Assembly (NCBI RefSeq): GCF_023703415.1
Contig: NZ_JAGMTU010000006.1
Span: 124,001-188,000, forward strand
DNA: 64,000 bases
Direction of reading: 5' to 3'
From: Microbacterium sp. USTB-Y
Lineage (GTDB): Bacteria > Actinomycetota > Actinomycetes > Actinomycetales > Microbacteriaceae
Shown: positions 1 to 8,634 of the stretch, one piece after another
How the letters are laid out: each line of letters begins with the position of its first letter
Position numbering within the stretch: position 1 is the first letter of the stretch
Position numbers and translations under genes: made by a program
Notes under the pieces: generated by a model
What the model was told of the DNA's origin: nothing
The model's database searches: none
What the model saw: only the letters and a program-made list of their open reading frames with translations

Positions 1-1120
1 CCGGCGTGCTGGTGCTCAGGGTCGTGAACAGCCACAGCATGCTCGCGGCGAGGATCGAGCCGGGGATCAGCAGGATCCTCGTGCCGCGGGCGTCGTAGAT
101 CCGGCCGATCACCGGTCCCAGCAGGCCCATCGCGAGCGCCCCGGGCAGCACCACGAGGCCGGCCTCGGTGGTGCCCAGCGAGAGGCCCTTCTGCAGGAAC
201 AGCGGCAGCACGGTGATCGCGCCGAAGAACGCGATCGAGAGCAGGAACATCTGCACCATGGAGAGCGAGAAGTCGCGCGACGCGAAGACGCGCAGATCCA
301 GCAGGGCATCGTCCTTGCGCTGCAGCACGACCTGACGCCAGAGGAAGAGCGCCAGTCCGATCGCGCCCACGATCAGCGCGATCGCCATCGGCAGCGGCGA
401 GCCCTCGCCGCCGGAGAGCTCGCCGATCTGGCTGAGCCCGAACACGAGGCCGCCGAAGCCGAACGCGCTGAGCACGATGGACAGCGCGTCCAGCGGCGCG
501 TGGGTCTGCTCGCCCACGTTCGTGAGCCAGCGCCAGCCGATGAACATCGCGACCAGCGCGATCGGCAGCACCACCACGAAGATCGAGCGCCAGCTGAAGT
601 GATCGAGCAGGAAGCCGGCGAGCGTCGGGCCGATCGCCGGGGCCAGCGAGATCACGATGCTGACGCGGCCCATCATGCGGCCGCGCGACGACGGCGGCAC
701 CAGGTTCATCACCGTCGTCATGAGCAGCGGCATCATGATCGCCGTGCCCGACGCCTGCACGATGCGGCCACCGAGCAGCATCGGGAAGCCGATCGCGAGC
801 GCGGCGAGCAGTGTGCCCGCCGAGAACAGCGCGAGCGCGGTCAGGAACATCTGCCGCGTGGTGAAGCGCTGCAGCAGGAAGCCGGTCGTCGGGATGACGA
901 CGGCCATGGTGAGCATGAAGGCGCTGGTGACCCACTGGGCCGCCAGCGGCGTGATGCCGAGATCGTCGATGAGATGCGGGATCGCCATGTTCATCGTCGT
1001 CTCGTTCAGGATCGCGACGAATGCGGCGGCGAGCAGGACCCAGATCACGCCCATGTCGCGGCGCGGGATCAGACCCCCGTCGGAGACGGCGGGGGTGGAT
1101 CCGGTATCGATGGCAGACAT
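1..1120 (-). CDS. MFS drug-efflux transporter, DHA2/Lmr type (3' end cut by window edge)
   Basis: Translating leftward from the ATG at 1120 gives a hydrophobic protein starting MSAIDTGSTPAVSDGG. It shows successive membrane helices, a helix-2 region with WVTSAFMLTMAVVIPTTG, and the antiporter motif C region GPTLAGFLLDHFSWR that defines DHA2 (14-helix) exporters. About 373 codons are present and the C-terminal half lies outside the window. A good Shine-Dalgarno (GGAGGAACAC just before ATG) fixes the start. Family members use the proton gradient to expel drugs or dyes from the cytoplasm; the substrate cannot be read from sequence. The next gene, an ABC exporter, is divergent, so the two exporters share a 244-bp control region. 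Confidence 0.85.
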   Translation of the reverse strand, partial: MSAIDTGSTPAVSDGGLIPRRDMGVIWVLLAAAFVAILNETTMNMAIPHLIDDLGITPLAAQWVTSAFMLTMAVVIPTTGFLLQRFTTRQMFLTALALFSAGTLLAALAIGFPMLLGGRIVQASGTAIMMPLLMTTVMNLVPPSSRGRMMGRVSIVISLAPAIGPTLAGFLLDHFSWRSIFVVVLPIALVAMFIGWRWLTNVGEQTHAPLDALSIVLSAFGFGGLVFGLSQIGELSGGEGSPLPMAIALIVGAIGLALFLWRQVVLQRKDDALLDLRVFASRDFSLSMVQMFLLSIAFFGAITVLPLFLQKGLSLGTTEAGLVVLPGALAMGLLGPVIGRIYDARGTRILLIPGSILAASMLWLFTTLSTSTP

Positions 1121-1364
1121 GTGTTCCTCCGGCTCGGCGGGGGCGAAAGATGGGGGATGGGCCGGCAGAGCGACCAGCGACTATCAGCGTAACCACAGGG
1201 TCGGACATTCCATTCCCTGAAGCGGGGCATCGCCGCTGGACCGCGCCCGCGACGTTGCGCCCTGAGCGGACGGGGCCCGCGCGCGAAGCCCGTGCCGAGC
1301 TCGTGGTCATACGCTTGCGGGGTGCCGAAGGTGCAGGTGACCCGCGGCGGGCAGGGGTGAGCGG
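1121..1364. promoter_or_regulatory. divergent control region of two exporters
   Basis: This 244-bp non-coding stretch separates the MFS gene (minus) from the ABC exporter (plus). TACGCT on the minus strand (1191-1186) and TACGCT on the plus strand (1310-1315) fit the -10 hexamer TANNNT used widely in this window, giving leaders of roughly 60 and 45 nt. No clear operator palindrome is visible. Confidence 0.4.
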
Positions 1365-3257
1365 ATGAGCATGATGGCCAGGATGGGCGGCGCGCGCGGC
1401 GGCCGGCCCGTGGACGAGGCGGCTCAGCGCAGGCAGAACGCCGAGGCGCCCCGGATCCCGAACCTCGGTCGCCGCGTGGTGACGCTGTTCCGGCCCTACC
1501 GGAACCGGATCCTCACGACGGTCCTGCTCGTCGTCCTCGGCGCCGCGCTCGGCGTCATCCCTCCCCTGCTCGTGCAGCGCGTCTTCGACGACGCGCTGTT
1601 CCCCCAGGACGGTTCCGGTCCGCAGCTCGGGCTCCTGGTCACCCTGGTCGTGTCGATGATCGGCCTGTACCTGCTCTCGTCCGGGCTCGGCGTCGTGCAG
1701 ACCTGGCTCACCTCGACCGTCGGCAACAGCGTGACGGGCGACCTGCGGGTGCGCCTCTTCGAGCATCTGCAGGCGATGGAGCTGGGCTTCTTCACCCGTA
1801 CCAAGACCGGGGTCATCCAATCGCGGCTGCAGAACGACGTCGGCGGGGTCTCCGGCGTCCTCACCAGCACGGTGACGAGCATCCTCGGCAACACCGTGAC
1901 GGTGATCGCCTCGCTCGTCGCCATGATCCTCCTGGACTGGCGGCTCACCATCATCGCGGTCTGCGTCATGCCGATCCTCGTGCTCGTGCAGCGCCGCGTG
2001 GGCCAGGTGCGGGCGCGGATCGCGGGCGAGACGCAGGAGTCGCTGTCCGAGCTCACCGCGATCACCCAGGAGACGCTGAGCGTCTCCGGGATCCTGCTGT
2101 CCAAGTCGTTCAACCGGCAGCGCTCCGAGTCGGCCCGGTACCAGGCGCAGAACCGCACGCAGATCCGTCTGCAGGTGCGTACAGCGATGAGCGGGCAGGG
2201 CTTCTTCGCCGTCGTCTCGGTGCTGATGTCGAGCGTCCCGGCGATCATCTACCTGGTCGCGGGCTTCCTCGTCGCCGGAGGCACCGGGTCCATCAGCGCC
2301 GGCGCCATCGTCGCGTTCACCACCGTGCAGGCGCGGCTGCTCATGCCGCTGATCGGGCTCATGCGCGTGGCGCTGGACGTGCAGACCTCGCAGGCGCTGT
2401 TCGCGCGCATCTTCGAGTACCTCGACATGGTGCCGCAGATCACCGACGCCCCCGACGCCCTGCCGGCGACCGCCGCCCCGGGTCCGCGCGGACTGCTCGA
2501 GTTCCGTGACGTGCGCTTCCGCTATCCGGACGCATCGCCGGCCGCGCGGGACACGCTGCAGGGGGTCTCGTTCACCGCGAAGCCCGGGCAGCACGTCGCC
2601 TTCGTCGGACCCTCGGGGGCGGGCAAGACCACGATCCTGTATCTCGCGCCCCGGCTCTACGAGGCGAGCGGGGGAGCGGTGCTGTTCGACGGCGCCGACG
2701 TGCGCACGCTGACGCAGGAGTCGATCATCGACGAGATCGGCATCGTCTCGCAGGAGACGTATCTCTTCCACGCGACGATCCGCGAGAACCTGCTCTATGC
2801 GAAGCCGGACGCCACCGAAGACGAGCTGGTCGCGGCGTGCACGGCGGCCAACATCCATCACGTGATCGCCGGATTCGAGCAGGGCTACGACACCGTGGTC
2901 GGCGAGCGCGGGTACCGCCTGTCGGGCGGCGAGAAGCAGCGCATCGCGATCGCACGGGTGCTGCTGAAGGATCCGCCGGTGCTGCTGCTGGACGAGGCGA
3001 CCTCGGCGCTGGACACGGTCTCGGAGCGCGTCGTGCAGGAGGCCCTCGACGAGGCGGCCCGTGGCCGCACCACCCTCACCATCGCCCACCGCCTGTCGAC
3101 CGTGATCGGCGCCGATGTCATCCACGTGGTCGAGGAGGGGCGGATCGTCGAGTCCGGCACGCACGCGGAGCTGCTCGCGCACGGCGGCCTGTACGCGGAT
3201 CTCGCCGCCCAGCAGGTGGCGGCGGCGAGGATCGACGACGACATCCGCTCGGCCTGA
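1365..3257 (+). CDS. ABC exporter half-transporter (fused membrane and ATPase domains)
   Basis: This 630-residue protein joins a six-helix exporter domain (about residues 40-340) to a nucleotide-binding domain. The ATPase has Walker A GPSGAGKT near residue 414, signature LSGGEKQR near 518, Walker B with DEATSALD near 542 and the switch histidine in TIAHRLST near 573, so all catalytic motifs are intact. The size and layout are those of a homodimeric multidrug or lipid exporter of the inner membrane. The ATG at 1365 is the first in frame and the N-terminus is basic, glycine-rich and cytosolic. Its divergence from another exporter suggests shared regulation, but the substrate is unknown. Confidence 0.88.
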   Translation: MSMMARMGGARGGRPVDEAAQRRQNAEAPRIPNLGRRVVTLFRPYRNRILTTVLLVVLGAALGVIPPLLVQRVFDDALFPQDGSGPQLGLLVTLVVSMIGLYLLSSGLGVVQTWLTSTVGNSVTGDLRVRLFEHLQAMELGFFTRTKTGVIQSRLQNDVGGVSGVLTSTVTSILGNTVTVIASLVAMILLDWRLTIIAVCVMPILVLVQRRVGQVRARIAGETQESLSELTAITQETLSVSGILLSKSFNRQRSESARYQAQNRTQIRLQVRTAMSGQGFFAVVSVLMSSVPAIIYLVAGFLVAGGTGSISAGAIVAFTTVQARLLMPLIGLMRVALDVQTSQALFARIFEYLDMVPQITDAPDALPATAAPGPRGLLEFRDVRFRYPDASPAARDTLQGVSFTAKPGQHVAFVGPSGAGKTTILYLAPRLYEASGGAVLFDGADVRTLTQESIIDEIGIVSQETYLFHATIRENLLYAKPDATEDELVAACTAANIHHVIAGFEQGYDTVVGERGYRLSGGEKQRIAIARVLLKDPPVLLLDEATSALDTVSERVVQEALDEAARGRTTLTIAHRLSTVIGADVIHVVEEGRIVESGTHAELLAHGGLYADLAAQQVAAARIDDDIRSA

Positions 3258-3260
3258 GCG

Positions 3261-3294
3261 CGGATCCGGGGACCGGCGACGACCCCCGGATCCG
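3261..3294. terminator. bidirectional hairpin between converging genes
   Basis: Perfect 11-bp arms (CGGATCCGGGG at 3261-3271 and its complement at 3284-3294) enclose a 12-nt loop. They lie between the ABC exporter stop and the converging dehydrogenase stop. There is no U-tract, as is common in high-G+C actinobacteria. Confidence 0.6.
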
Positions 3295-3298
3295 ACAC

Positions 3299-4072
3299 TC
3301 AGTGCGCCGAAAGGCCGCCGTCGACGAAGAGCGAGTGCCCCGTGACGTACGCCGAGCCCGCGCCGGCGAGGAACACGGCCGCCCCCGCGAAATCGGAGGG
3401 AAGGCCGTTGCGCCCGATCATCGTCCGCGCCGCGAGGGCCGCGATCTGCACCGGATCCTCCTGCAGACGCGCATTCAGCGGAGTCAGCACGAATCCGGGG
3501 ACGAGGGTGTTGCTGGTCACTCCGGTGCCTCCCCACGCCTCGGCCTCGGAGCGCATGAGCGACTCGACCGCGCCCTTGGAGACGCCGTAGACTCCGCTGC
3601 CCACGAAGGCGCGATGGGCCTGCTGGGAGCTGATGTGGATGAGGCGGCCATAGCCCCGCTCGGCCATGCCGACGGCGTAGCGCTGGCCCAGCAGGAACGG
3701 GGCGAGGGAGTTCACGGTCATCGTGGCGTCCCAGTCGTCCTCGGTGATGTCGGCGAAGGCGGGACGGATGTTGATGCCGGCGGAGTTCACGAGGATGTCC
3801 GGCTCACCGAACGGCGCCGCCGCGGCCTCGGCGACCGTACGGATCCCCTCTCGGGTGCCGAGGTCGCCGACGACGCCGGCGGCGCGGCAGCCGAGGTCGG
3901 TGAGCTCGCGCACGGTCTCGTCGACGCGCTCGGCGCCGCGCGCGACGATCACGGTCGCCGCTCCCGCTCGCGCGAGGGCGGTCGCGATGCCGCGGCCGAT
4001 GCCGGAGCTGCCCCCGGTGACCACGGCCGTGCGGCCGTCGAGGGAGAACAGTTCGGAGAGGTAGGCGTTCAT
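3299..4072 (-). CDS. SDR-family oxidoreductase
   Basis: A 257-residue classical short-chain dehydrogenase. It has the nucleotide-binding motif TGGSSGIG near residue 20, the NSAG structural motif near 90, a catalytic serine in HISSQ and the YGVSK catalytic Tyr-Lys pair near residue 155. It ends in the typical FVDGG segment. The length is normal for the family. The closest functional guess is a gluconate 5-dehydrogenase or 3-oxoacyl-reductase-like NAD(P)H enzyme, but the substrate cannot be set from sequence. It follows the glycosyltransferase gene by 57 bp on the same strand and may be cotranscribed with it; the weak AGGACC upstream of the ATG would be its ribosome site. Confidence 0.85.
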   Translation of the reverse strand: MNAYLSELFSLDGRTAVVTGGSSGIGRGIATALARAGAATVIVARGAERVDETVRELTDLGCRAAGVVGDLGTREGIRTVAEAAAAPFGEPDILVNSAGINIRPAFADITEDDWDATMTVNSLAPFLLGQRYAVGMAERGYGRLIHISSQQAHRAFVGSGVYGVSKGAVESLMRSEAEAWGGTGVTSNTLVPGFVLTPLNARLQEDPVQIAALAARTMIGRNGLPSDFAGAAVFLAGAGSAYVTGHSLFVDGGLSAH

Positions 4073-4128
4073 GGTGGTCCTGTTTCTGACGGCGACGCAG
4101 GGCGCGCGCGGTCGGGGACGGGCCGCGG

Positions 4129-5070
4129 CTACCAGCGCAGCGCGGCGACGAGGGAGGGATCGACGAGGGCGTCGGTGAACTCCGGGAGCGCCTCGAGCTC
4201 GTCGAGGAAGGCTCGGACCGCCGCGGGATAGGCGGGGTCGGGGTGGGTGCCGGCGATCTCCTGGAGCGGCGGCACGTCCATCGCGAGGATGAGACCGAGC
4301 CTAGCGGCCACCGCGGCATGGGCGCCCGCATCGTGCAGCACCGCGATTCCGCCGCGGAGGGCGGCGAGGTAGTCGCGCAGCACCGGCAGCCGGTCCTTGC
4401 CCTGGGTGATCGAGCTGCCGTCGGCGCGCAGGCGCCACCGGACGACGGCGTCGGGGATCACGTCGAAGGCCCGCGCCGACGTGTACATGCGCTGTGCGAC
4501 GATCTGGTCCTCGTAGGCGACGCCCTCGGGGAACCGCAGGCCGTCCCAGAAACCGGTGCGGCTCACCTTCGACCACGCCACGATGTTCGCCGACGCGGCC
4601 GGGTGGTCGAAGATCGTCGTGCCCAGGCGCTCCGGATCCGTCGCGGCCGCGACCCAGGGCTGGATCCGACCCGGCGCGTAGCGCTCGCCGTCCCAGCGCG
4701 AGCGCACGTAGGCACCGGCCACGAAGTCGCTGCCGCTCGCGGCGAGCGTGCCGGTGAGGCGTTCGAGCGCCAACGGGGTCAGCTCGTCGTCGCCGTCCAG
4801 GAAGCCGACGTAGTCGGTGTCGACGAGGTCGAGCGCGGCGTTGCGGGCGCCGCCGAGCCCGCGGGGCTCGGTGTGGTGCAGCACTGCGAACCGCGGATCC
4901 GCCTCGGCCGCGGCGGCGAAGATCCGTCCGGTGTCGTCGGCGGATCCGTCGTCGACGAGCAGGGCCCGCCATGCGGTCAGCGTCTGCGCGCGCAACGAGT
5001 CCAGCGCGGCCGGAGCGAAGGCGGCGATGTCGCGCCCGGGCACGATCACGGTCACGAGCGGGGCAGGCAC
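4129..5070 (-). CDS. family 2 glycosyltransferase
   Basis: A 313-residue GT-A fold enzyme. The N-terminus VTVIVPGRD and the VDDGSADDTG motif near residue 40 bind the nucleotide sugar, and GFLDGDDE near residue 90 carries the DxD-type metal ligand. No membrane helix is seen, so it probably acts at the inner face of the membrane on a cell-wall or capsule precursor; donor and acceptor are unknown. It starts at GTG 5070, and TAGACT lies exactly six bases upstream (5082-5077), the leaderless-promoter arrangement seen repeatedly here. It is therefore likely the first gene of a transcript running into the dehydrogenase. Confidence 0.85.
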   Translation of the reverse strand: MPAPLVTVIVPGRDIAAFAPAALDSLRAQTLTAWRALLVDDGSADDTGRIFAAAAEADPRFAVLHHTEPRGLGGARNAALDLVDTDYVGFLDGDDELTPLALERLTGTLAASGSDFVAGAYVRSRWDGERYAPGRIQPWVAAATDPERLGTTIFDHPAASANIVAWSKVSRTGFWDGLRFPEGVAYEDQIVAQRMYTSARAFDVIPDAVVRWRLRADGSSITQGKDRLPVLRDYLAALRGGIAVLHDAGAHAAVAARLGLILAMDVPPLQEIAGTHPDPAYPAAVRAFLDELEALPEFTDALVDPSLVAALRW

Positions 5071-5133
5071 CCTGTCAGTCTAGGAGCGCGCCCGGTCGGT
5101 GGCGCCGGCGGGTCTCGCGCCGTGCGCCGGCCG

Positions 5134-6282
5134 TCAGGAGCGCACGGCGGCCACGGCATCGGCGACCAGCGCGGCCAGCCGCTCCGGCGCGTCGCCGGGG
5201 AGTCCGGTGCGGCCGAGCGTGAACCGCACCGAGGTCTGCGCGACGGCCGGTGCGACGCCGCAGGCGAGCAGCACGTGCGAGGGCTCGTCGCTGCCGGCCG
5301 CGCACGCGGATCCGCTCGAGGACACGACGCCACGACGCTCCAGCTCGAGCAGCACGGCCTCGCCGGAGACCTCGCTGAAGGTGAAGCTCACCGTGCCGGG
5401 CAGCCGCCGGACGGGATCCCCCGTGAGACGCGCCGACGGCACGGCGGCGAGGACGCCGGCGATGAGCCGTGCGGACTGCGCGCCGACCTGCGCCGACGCC
5501 GCGGCGCGCTCGGCCTCCGCGAGCTCCAGCGCCGTCGCCAGCGCGACGGCGCCGGCGACGTTCTCGGTGCCCGACCGGCGGCCGCGCTCCTGGCCGCCGC
5601 CGTGCACGAGCGGTTCGAGCGGCACGCGTCCGCGCACGGCCAGCGCGCCGATCCCCTTGGGAGCGCCGAGCTTGTGCCCGGCGATCGCGACGGCATCGGC
5701 CCCGAGGCCGGCCAGGGGCAGCCAGCCCGCGGACTGGACGGCGTCCACGTGCACCGGGATCCGGCCCGAGCCCGCCGCCGCGGCCACGATGCCGGCGATG
5801 TCCTGGACGGTGCCGATCTCGTTGTTCGCGTGCCCGACGGCGATCAGCGCGGTGTCGGGGCGGATCGCGGCCGCGATGTCGGACGGATCCACCCGACCCG
5901 TGCCGTCGACGGGCACGAGGGTCGACTCGACGCCGTGGAAGCGCTCGAGGTGGTGCACGGACTCCAGGATCGACTCGTGCTCGATCGGCGTCGTGACGAC
6001 GTGACGGCGGCCCGGGGAGAGCGCGGCGAGCACGATGCCCTTGACCGCGAGGTTGTTCGCCTCGGTGCCGCCGGCGGTGAACACGACGTCGCCGGTGCGC
6101 ATGCCGAGCACACGGGCGACGCGCGCGCGGGCGTCCTCCAGCCCCGCCGCCGCGGTCTCGCCCACCGTGTGGTGACTGGACGGGTTGCCGAACGCCCGGG
6201 TGAGGTACGGTGCCATCGCCTCGAGCACCTCGGCGCGCACGGGGGAGGTCGCCGCGTGATCCAGGTACAGCGGACCGCTCAT
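5134..6282 (-). CDS. NifS/IscS-type cysteine desulfurase of the NAD operon
   Basis: A 382-residue PLP enzyme that takes sulfur from cysteine. YLDHAATSP opens the protein, AGHKLGAPKG carries the PLP lysine, and SSGSACAAGSDEPSH holds the catalytic cysteine in the mobile loop. The start is the ATG at 6282, one base after the nadC stop (last base 6284), so translation is coupled; an in-frame start 60 bp upstream would lie inside nadC. In Bacillus subtilis a NifS paralog beside nadB is needed for NAD synthesis because NadA is a 4Fe-4S enzyme. Position suggests the same dedicated role here: building or repairing the NadA cluster. It could also serve general Fe-S or tRNA thiolation. Confidence 0.9.
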   Translation of the reverse strand: MSGPLYLDHAATSPVRAEVLEAMAPYLTRAFGNPSSHHTVGETAAAGLEDARARVARVLGMRTGDVVFTAGGTEANNLAVKGIVLAALSPGRRHVVTTPIEHESILESVHHLERFHGVESTLVPVDGTGRVDPSDIAAAIRPDTALIAVGHANNEIGTVQDIAGIVAAAAGSGRIPVHVDAVQSAGWLPLAGLGADAVAIAGHKLGAPKGIGALAVRGRVPLEPLVHGGGQERGRRSGTENVAGAVALATALELAEAERAAASAQVGAQSARLIAGVLAAVPSARLTGDPVRRLPGTVSFTFSEVSGEAVLLELERRGVVSSSGSACAAGSDEPSHVLLACGVAPAVAQTSVRFTLGRTGLPGDAPERLAALVADAVAAVRS

Positions 6283-6283
6283 G

Positions 6284-7150
6284 TCAGTCGATCCGCACGT
6301 CGAGCCCGAGGTCCAGCGCCCGCGCGGAGTGGGTGAGCGCACCCACCGAGATGACGTCGACCCCGGTGCCGGCGATCGCGCGCACGGTGTCGAGGTTCAC
6401 GCCGCCCGAGGCCTCCGCCGTCGCACGGCCGGCGATCAGTGCGACACCGGAACGGAGGTCGTCGAGGGAGAAGTTGTCCAGCAGCACGGTGTCCGCACCG
6501 CCCTCGAGCACGGCGGGGATCTGGTCCAGCCGGTCCACCTCGACCACGACGTGCGTCGTGTGCGGCAGTGTCGCGATGGCCTCGCGCAGCGCCGTCGCGA
6601 GATCCCGCCCCCCTCTGCGCAGCACGGCGAGATGGTTGTCCTTCGCCATCACCGCGTCGGAGAGCGAGAAGCGGTGGTTGCGCCCGCCGCCCGCCACGAC
6701 GGCGTGCCGCTCGAAGGCGCGCAGACCCGGCGTGGTCTTGCGGGTGTCGGCGATCCGGACCCGCTTGCCGTCGGGGCCGGCGCCGTCGACGGCGGCGACG
6801 TAGGCGGCCGTGAGGGTCGCGATGCCGCTGAGGCGCTGCGTGAAGTTCAGCGCCACTCGCTCGGCCGTGAGCACGCTGCGGGCGGATCCCGTCACGGTCG
6901 CGAGCACGTCACCCGCGGCGAAGGCGTCGCCGTCCGCGAAGTGCAGATCCACCGAGATGGTCGGGTCGGTCAGCGCGAACGCGGCGGTGAAGACGTCGCC
7001 CCCCGCGAACACCCCGGGCTCGCGGGCGACCAGGTCGGCGGTGGCGGTCGCATCGACGGGGAGCAGGGCGGTGCTGGTCAGATCGCCCCAGGGGGCGTCC
7101 TCCTCCAGGGCGGCGCCCACGACGCGGTTCAGGACGGCGGGGGTGATCAT
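6284..7150 (-). CDS. nadC: quinolinate phosphoribosyltransferase
   Basis: NadC makes nicotinate mononucleotide from quinolinate and PRPP with loss of CO2, the third committed step of de novo NAD synthesis. The 288 residues contain the family hallmarks LNFTQRLSGIAT near 95, ADTRKTTPGLR near 127 and GGGRNHRFSLSDAVMAKDNH near 150, which line the PRPP and quinolinate site. The length is standard. The start at ATG 7150 overlaps the nadB stop as ATGA; the reading frame is open much further upstream, but that part is nadB in another frame. Cytosolic, translated from the nadABC-nifS transcript. Confidence 0.95.
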   Translation of the reverse strand: MITPAVLNRVVGAALEEDAPWGDLTSTALLPVDATATADLVAREPGVFAGGDVFTAAFALTDPTISVDLHFADGDAFAAGDVLATVTGSARSVLTAERVALNFTQRLSGIATLTAAYVAAVDGAGPDGKRVRIADTRKTTPGLRAFERHAVVAGGGRNHRFSLSDAVMAKDNHLAVLRRGGRDLATALREAIATLPHTTHVVVEVDRLDQIPAVLEGGADTVLLDNFSLDDLRSGVALIAGRATAEASGGVNLDTVRAIAGTGVDVISVGALTHSARALDLGLDVRID

Positions 7151-8634
7151 CGCGCTCCGATCAGGGCGGGGGCTTCGAGGTGATGCGCGCCGACCGAGAC
7201 CGGGCGTGAGAGGGCGGCCGCGATCATCGCCTCCGCGAGCTGGAGCAGGTTGCGGTCTTCGACGGCCGTCCGGGTGAGGCCCTCCGGCGGGCGCCAGGAG
7301 CGGACCGTCGCGAGCGCCTGTCCGAGCCCGTCGGGGGTGCGCAGCGGACCGACGAGGTCCCACATGAGCTCCTGCAGGGCGGGACGGGAGAACGGGGTCC
7401 GGCGGGATCCGTCCTCGACACCCGTCGCCTGTTCCCGGGGCTGCTGCGGCGCGCTCGAGGAGTCCCGCGGAGGGGCCGAGACGAGCGCCGCCGCCGCGCG
7501 TGCGCCGAACACCGCGCCTTCGAGCAGCGAGTTCGAGGCGAGCCGGTTCGCGCCGTGCACCCCGGTGCGGGCGCACTCGCCGACCGCGAAGAATCCGGGC
7601 AGGGTGGTGCGTCCGTCGACGTCGGTGACGACGCCGCCCATGAGGTAGTGCGCCGCCGGGGTCACCGGGATCGGCTCCCGCGCCCAGTCGAAGCCGCGCT
7701 CGTGCGTCACCCGGTCGATCGTCGGGAAGCGCGCGGCCAGCCGGTCGGCCCCGAGCGCCGTGGCGTCGAGCCGCACCGGGGAGCCTTGCTCGGCGGCGCG
7801 GCGCACGATGGCACGCGCCACGACGTCGCGCGGGGCGAGCTCGCCGTCGGGGTGCGCGTCGAACGCGAACCGCCGGCCGTCGTCGTCGATGAGGGTCGCC
7901 CCCTCGCCGCGCACCGCCTCGGAGACGAGGAAGGCGGGACCGGGGGAGACGAGGATCGTGGGATGGAACTGCACGAACTCCAGGTCGGCGACCGCCGCGC
8001 CGGCGCGCAGCGCCGCGGCGATGCCGTCGCCGGTGCAGACGACCGGGGCGGTGGTGTGGCGGAACAGCTGGCCCGCGCCGCCCGTCGCGAGGATCACCGC
8101 GTCGGCGGTCACCTCCTGGAGGCGGCCTTCCGCGAGGAGCAGCGCGCCGCGCACGCGACCGTCGGCGGTCAGCAGATCGGCGAGCACCGCATGCTCGCGG
8201 ACCGGGACACCCGTCTCCCGCAGCCGGGCGCACAGCGCGGCGGAGATCCCGGCTCCGGTCGCGTCGCCGCCCGCGTGTGCGATGCGCGCCGCCGAGTGCG
8301 CCGCCTCGAGCCCGAGCCGCAGCGCCCCGCCGGCGTCGCGGTCGAAGGGCACGCCGCGCGCGATGAGCTCGGCGATCCGCGCGCTCGCGTCGCCGACCAG
8401 CACCTCGACGGCCTCGGGATCGGACAGACCGGATCCGGCGACCAGGGTGTCCTCGGCGTGCGCGGCCGGGGAGTCGCCGGCCCCGTAGGCGCCCGCGATC
8501 CCGCCCTGAGCCAGCGCGGTCGCGCCGTCGCCCAGGGCGTCCTTCACGACCATCGTGACGCGATGGCCGGCCTCGTGCGCGTGCAGCGCCGCGGTGAGAC
8601 CGCCGATGCCGCCGCCGACGACGAGGACGTCCAT
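7147..8634 (-). CDS. nadB: L-aspartate oxidase
   Basis: A 495-residue FAD enzyme that oxidises aspartate to iminoaspartate, the substrate of NadA. The N-terminus MDVLVVGGGIGGLTAAL is the FAD-binding Rossmann motif. The region AQGGIAGAYGAGDSP, then QFHPT near 245 and HYLMGGVVTD, and GECARTGVHGANRLASNS near 345 are the conserved flavin and substrate segments of the fumarate reductase/L-aspartate oxidase family. The ATG at 8634 overlaps the nadA stop by ATGA and the stop overlaps the nadC start, so nadA, nadB and nadC are translationally chained. This tight chaining fits the need to hand unstable iminoaspartate directly to NadA. Confidence 0.95.
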   Translation of the reverse strand: MDVLVVGGGIGGLTAALHAHEAGHRVTMVVKDALGDGATALAQGGIAGAYGAGDSPAAHAEDTLVAGSGLSDPEAVEVLVGDASARIAELIARGVPFDRDAGGALRLGLEAAHSAARIAHAGGDATGAGISAALCARLRETGVPVREHAVLADLLTADGRVRGALLLAEGRLQEVTADAVILATGGAGQLFRHTTAPVVCTGDGIAAALRAGAAVADLEFVQFHPTILVSPGPAFLVSEAVRGEGATLIDDDGRRFAFDAHPDGELAPRDVVARAIVRRAAEQGSPVRLDATALGADRLAARFPTIDRVTHERGFDWAREPIPVTPAAHYLMGGVVTDVDGRTTLPGFFAVGECARTGVHGANRLASNSLLEGAVFGARAAAALVSAPPRDSSSAPQQPREQATGVEDGSRRTPFSRPALQELMWDLVGPLRTPDGLGQALATVRSWRPPEGLTRTAVEDRNLLQLAEAMIAAALSRPVSVGAHHLEAPALIGAR

